Below are positions 59,283-64,000 of a stretch of DNA of 64,000 nt, piece by piece; position 1 is the stretch's first letter, and the number at the start of each line of letters is the position of its first letter. The notes beneath the pieces were generated by a model. It was not told the DNA's origin. It did no database searches and worked only from the letters and a program-made list of their open reading frames with translations. A program made the translations under genes and the position numbers. Source of the stretch: Haematobia irritans (Eukaryota > Arthropoda > Insecta > Diptera > Muscidae); contig NC_134398.1 of NCBI RefSeq assembly GCF_050003625.1, positions 77,346,003 through 77,410,002 on the forward strand, given 5' to 3'.

Positions 59283-60630
59283 GCATATATAATAATAATT
59301 TTTTGTGTTCATGAGTTAAATTAACTAAACCTGAGGAAAAAAATATACTCAAATGAAGTATAAAGATTAACTAAATTCGTGTCTTCCACAAAATAGTTCA
59401 GAATTTCGTTGAATTTGTAAATTTTACCAAAAATGCGTCCATCATGAACTTCGTATGTCACTAAAAACACTCTTGCAATTTTGAACTCCAAGTTTTTCCT
59501 TCAAACTACAAAATTTTCTTTAACAAGTGAAAAAACTTAGTTATTTCTAAAAAAAATTTTCTTGAATTTGTCGAAAAATATTTACTTATTTTTATGACAT
59601 CGGCGTGATGCCAACGTTTGTAATACTGTGTAGTTAAAATGTTCTACAAATATTTAAAATTTTCTATAATTAACCGAAACTTTTCTTCCTGGTGGATTCA
59701 GTGTATAATCTTTGTTAAAATTTAAATGAATTCTCAGGCCAAAAAATTTAAAACACTAATTTTTAATAATCAAAGTATTTTCATGCAAACAACGATCTTT
59801 CAAAAATAGAAAACCCAAATAGATTCGAGTGACTGCTTCTCATTCGAATGGGGTTTCGTTCGATATACAGGAACAGGGCATAAATCCTAACCGATTGCAA
59901 CCAAATTTGACATACATAGTTACAATGTTAATTCTACTCCCTATTCAAAATTTCACGTAAATCGGATTACAACTTTGGCTTATGTGGTCATATGAGCGAA
60001 AATCGGCGGAATGATATATATGGGAGATATATCTAAATTTGAACCGACTTCGATTACAAAAATGTGTTCACAGACAAACGGACTTTGCTAGATCGACTTA
60101 GAGGTCCGCCTGAGCAATATTGCCAAAGACACCCTATGTCTATCTCGTCATTCTGGGTGTTGCAAACATATGCATTAACATATAATACCCTGTTCCACAG
60201 TATGGCTCAGGGTAATGATAGTTGAACACTGTATTAAACTTATATACAAAAACAATTTTCTTGATGTCCACTGTGTCTATGGAATACTGCACGCAGAGAT
60301 GAAACATGAATGTCGTGATCATATTCGACGAGCTACATAATATGGTGTGAAACGTTTTCACGGTGAGCTTATAAATATGAAATGAAATATTGGGGCGTAA
60401 CATAAGTTCGTACAGTTTTTTTTGTAAAAAGCAATATTCTCATAAAAGCATGAATGAAATCATGAGCGCGAAAAATTTCATGAGTTCACTTAAAAGTAAT
60501 AGTTTGAGAAATATCGTGAGAGTGCCTAAATTGCGATCCTGTTTGAAATCATGAAGTCGTTATTGAAGCCGTAAGCGAAGTTACGCTTGAAGTCGTAAGC
60601 GTAACTTCATTTTCGGGACTCACTAACACC
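59283..60630. repeat. Gene-free stretch with FR1 and M5 pieces
   Basis: 59870-60225 is an inverted FR1 terminus (ATATCTAAATTTGAACCGAC, AATACCCTGTTCCACAGTAT). 60283-60400 repeats the left end of M5 (CACGCAGAGATGAAACATG). 59320-59600 resembles R5 loosely. 60420-60600 contains repeated ATGAAATCATGAGCG/GAAGTCGTAAGCG words of unknown meaning. Confidence 0.5.
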
Positions 60631-62413
60631 ATTTTTATACCCTCCACCATAGGTGGGGGTATATTAACTTTGTCATTCCGTTTGTAACACATCGAAATAT
60701 TGCTCTAAGACCCCATAAAGTATATATATTCTGGGTCTTGGTGAAATTCTGAGTCGATCTGAGCATGTCCGTCCGTCCGTCTGTTGAAATCACGCTAACT
60801 TCCGAACGAAACAACACACAAAGAAAATTTTTATTAAAATTGAGCCAACGAAAATTTTTCATTGATATAACGAAACATTTTCATTAAGACAATGAAAATG
60901 TTCGTTATAGTACGAAACGTTTCGTTGACTAACAGAAAATTCGTTATAATAACGAAAAATTTCGTTATATCGATGAATTTGTTTCATTGGCTCAATTTTA
61001 ATGACACATTTCATTAATATAACGAAACTTTTTCTACCAGTGAAGCTATCGACTTGGCACAAACTTGGCACAAGTAGTTGTCCACTTTTACGTATAGCCC
61101 CCATATAAACGGACCCTCAAATTTGGCTTGCGATTGCCTTAAGAGAAGCAAATTTCATCCGATCCGGCTGAAATTTGGTACATGGTGTTAGTATATGGTC
61201 TCTAACAACCATGCAAAAATTGGTCCATATCGGTCCAATTTTACGTATAGCCCCCATAGAAACGGACCCCCAAATTTGGCTAGCGATTGCTCTAAGAGAA
61301 GCAAATTTCATCCGATTCGGCTAAAATTTAGTACATGGTGTTAGTATATGGTCTCTAACAACCATGCAGAAATTGGTTCATATCGGTCCATAATTACATA
61401 TAGCCCCCATATAAACCGATCCCCCGATTTGGCTTGCGGAGCCTCTTGGAGGAGCAAAATTCATCCGATCCGGTTGAAATTTGCAACGTGGTGTTAGTAT
61501 AAGGCCGCTAATAACCATGCCAAAATTGGTCCATATCAGTCTATAGTTATATATAGCCGATCCCCAATCACACAAAAATTGGTCCATTTCGGCTCATAAT
61601 TATGGTTGCCACTCGAGCCAAAAATAATCTACCAAAATTGTATTTTTATAGAAAACATTGTCAAAATGTTATTTCTACAGAAAATTTAGTCAAAATTTTA
61701 TTTCTATAGAAAATTTTGTCAAAATTTTATTTCTATAGAAAATTTTGTCAACATTTTATTTCTATAGAAAATTTTGTCAAAATTTTATTTCTATAGAAAA
61801 TTTTGTCAAAATTTTATTTCTATAGAAAGTTTTTTCCAAATTTTATATCTATAGAAAATTTTTTCCAAATTTTATTTCTATAGAAAATTTTGTCAAAATT
61901 TTATTTCTATAGAAAATTTTGTCAAAATTTTATTTCTATAGAAAATTTTGTCAAAATTTTATTTCTATAGAAAATTTTGTCAAAATTTTATTTCTATACA
62001 AAATTTTGTCAAAATTTTATTTCTATAGAAAATTTTGTCAAAATTTTATTTCTATAGAAATTTTTTTCCAAATTTTATTTCTATAGAAAATGTTGTCAAA
62101 ATTTTATTTCTATAGAAAATTTTTTCCAAATTTTATTTTTATAGAAAATGTTGTCAAAATTTTATTTTGTCAAAAATTTTTTTTTTAATTATATACGTAT
62201 TTAATCGGCCTTTTTAGTTTAATATATACCACGTATGGACTATGAGGGATATATTACGGTGTTAGGAAGTTTTAAGATACCTTGCCAAGTGTTACCGCAA
62301 CCCAAGTAATTCGATTGTGGATGACAGTATTCAGTAGAAGTTTCTACACAATCCATGGTGGAGGGTACATAAGCTTCGGCCTGGCCGAACTTACGGCCGT
62401 ATATACTTGTTTA
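60631..62413. repeat. FR2 fly repeat, copy 2
   Basis: Same order as copy 1: TTTTTATACCCTCCACCATA, a GTCC tract, the MITE M6, three to four 152-bp modules (61140-61570), a long 29-bp array (61630-62165) and the terminus CTTACGGCCGTATATACTTG. The 29-bp array is longer and more uniform than in copy 1. Confidence 0.75.
60815..61042. mobile_element. M6 palindromic MITE in FR2
   Basis: A 228-bp insert between GAAACAA and AAGCTATC; FR2 copy 1 reads GAAACAAGCTATCG without it (45530-45545). The halves are complementary (ATTAAAATTGAGCCAACGAA and ATTAAAATTGAGCCAATGAA) and rich in ATAACGAAA. The ends are CACACAAAG and, inverted, CACTGGTAG. The duplicated target would be AA. Confidence 0.75.
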
Positions 62414-62557
62414 TTTTTAATTTGGTCACGCTCACGTACACTCAAAAGGTTCGGGCATAATTTTAAAACACAATATATTTAAGTGCAAACATGTAATGTT
62501 CCTAAACTATAGTTTAGGAAGCTCGCATGGCATTTTTTGATAATCGGTAGTTTATTA
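62414..62557. repeat. TTE scrap
   Basis: 62450-62515 (TTCGGGCATAATTTTAAAAC, GTGCAAACATGTAATGTTCC) is a piece of an end-B arm without its end. Nothing else recognised. Confidence 0.55.
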
Positions 62558-63708
62558 CACGCAGAGAAGAAACATGATTGCCACAATCATATTCGAAGAG
62601 CAAAATAATATGATAGCAGCTATTTTTGCGGCGACCATGTAACATTTTAACCTGCAACCATGTTGGCTCAGTGAACATGGTTCTAAGAAAAATACAATTG
62701 TCCTCATCTAAAATGTTATTATATTGATAAAAAGAATTTTGTTTCCATTAAAAGACAATGGTCACGATCTAAAATGTTATGTTATTCGTCAAAAATGTTT
62801 TTCTTCTAGTTAAAAGAACATGGTCACAACCTAAAATGTTTTGATTTTTATGAAAAAACTTTTTTCGTCGTCGAAAAAAGGACGCCACTTGAGAAAAGAA
62901 AACACAAAATCAACTTTATTTATTTGTTTTTATTTATTTATAAACTAATTCATTGTTTATTTGTATTTATAATGTTGTGCAAGCAAACTTCACATATTTT
63001 TACACACTCTAGTTTGGTTCAATTTCAACAATAAGAAATCATTCCATATTTACTTCGTGCCCATCAAATGTACAAACACAGACATCATATAACTGCAAAT
63101 AAAAAAAATTATACCATATGTCAAAATGCAGAACAAAAACCAGGTACATTTGTTTCAATTACACTTTCCTTTTTTGTATTCACATAAAACCACGTGCCCT
63201 TTCTGAATAAATAAATTAACACAAAACACAATAATTCCGTATTCTCCGTCCATTCCAAGAAACAATCAACACACGACTGACGCGCAAAATGAAAATCGTG
63301 TGTACCTGTTCAATGTTTTTATAAAATTCTTGTCGCTGCAAAAAAATTAAAAAATTAAATGGTCACGAAAACAATGTACATGGTCTTTATGGCCATGTAA
63401 TGCTTGTAGACATATCTATACGTAAACTATAAAAATACTTTTTTCTTTGCAAAAAAGTAAAAAAAATTGAATGGTCAGGTACATGATTTTCCTGACCATA
63501 TAATGGTCTCAAATTCTATCATTTAAATAATAGAACATGTTTGCGGCATTTGAGAACCATTTAAATGCTTATTGCCAACATATATTTTTCTCCGCTCGAA
63601 AATTATTTTTACAAAGACAAAATACATGGTTTTCGCGACAATTAAATACTCTAAATAAGCATTAAATGGATGCGGCAACCATGTCCAAACATGTTTTTTC
63701 TGTGCGTG
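62558..63708. mobile_element. M5, 1.15-kb TIR element with TA flanks
   Basis: The ends are CACGCAGAGAAGAAACATG and, inverted, CACGCACAGAAAAAACATG, with TA beyond both (62556-62557, 63709-63710). The interior repeats ACATGGTCAC and CTAAAATGTTATG-like words and shows ACCATGT near both ends. No ORF is convincing. A partial second copy of the left end is at 60283-60400. Confidence 0.75.
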
Positions 63709-64000
63709 TACTAAATGTATTTTATGCGTCCTTTATGGTAGTATCATTTTGTAATATAAATTCGTTTCTTATTAACTCTGTCACCAAGCTCTTTTTTATG
63801 AAAATTTTTATAGGAACATAATGCATCATCGTTTACATAGATTCTTTCAATATGTCTGAAAACGGTAATTAATTGGGAATATTGTATTTTTTTCATCCAA
63901 ATAGTGTTTATAGAATATATAAACAATTATTTAAAACCTCATTCACATTACACTTCCAAAATCCACTTTAACTAGATTTCAACTGTCATTTGCCTTATAA
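63709..64000. other. Gene-free stretch; dispersed repeat at the window end
   Basis: 63938-64000 matches 8130-8203 (AATCCACTTTAACTAGATTT, CATTTGCCTTATAA), so a repeat continues past the window. The 60-codon minus-strand frame at 63744-63926 has no recognised domain. Confidence 0.5.

Overview
This is an AT-rich eukaryotic window built almost entirely from transposable elements. I recognise no intact host protein-coding gene, no functional tRNA or rRNA gene and no prokaryotic signal. The repeat repertoire points to a brachyceran fly, probably a calyptrate or muscid: a mariner with Himar1-type ends, a tRNA-derived SINE ending in CCTAACCTAACCT, and two large fly repeats built of modules reading GGTTCAGATTTAGATATAGC or CCGATCCGGCTGAAATTTGG. 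The taxon is an inference, not a reading.

The dominant component, roughly a third of the window by hand addition, is one non-autonomous family that I call TTE (twin-tRNA-head element). I place about 14 bounded copies from 275 bp to 3.1 kb, plus fragments. A TTE has one end starting CACCCTCAAAAAA (end A) and the other starting CACTGTTAGAAAAATATG (end B) or CACGGACGAAAAAGACTG (end C). It usually duplicates TA and is studded with AAACATAT/ATATGTTT. Longer copies carry two tRNA-derived heads (A box, B box) back to back about 110 bp apart, pointing outward, one followed by a T-run. No ORF for its mobilisation is visible.

Layout: 1-1.04 kb broken LINE reverse transcriptase; 1.7-4.8 kb TTE I with two other MITEs inside; 4.8-7.7 kb repeat H holding a piggyBac-type MITE and MITE M2, which holds TTE II; 8.3-9.9 kb M1 MITE, TTE III, second H; 10.6-12.0 kb R4, a TIR element with a TATA box and an intron-like segment; 12.9-15.5 kb TTE IV and a mariner broken by TTE V; 17.1-18.5 kb decayed gag-protease; 18.6-21.3 kb fly repeat FR1 with several MITEs; 21.5-25.5 kb TTE VII, a hAT-like element holding TTE VIII, TTE IX, M1; 25.5-34.0 kb FR1 with TTE X, XI and XII, the last holding a Himar1-like mariner; 34.0-35.5 kb second R4; 35.9-41.4 kb TTE XIII, a perfect 144-bp tandem duplication, a SINE, a perfect 129-bp tandem duplication; 41.5-45.0 kb TTE XVI; 45.3-47.1 kb FR2; 47.1-50.5 kb a hAT-like MITE split by TTE XVII, which contains another copy of that MITE and a SINE; 50.9-59.3 kb a ~3.9-kb-arm inverted duplication (mariner broken by an LTR retrotransposon, centred on a TA tract); 60.6-62.4 kb second FR2; 62.6-63.7 kb M5.

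Because most families occur more than once, the window holds its own 'empty sites'. Nine insertions can be compared with an uninterrupted copy of the target elsewhere in the window, which fixes ends, target duplications and relative age without outside data.
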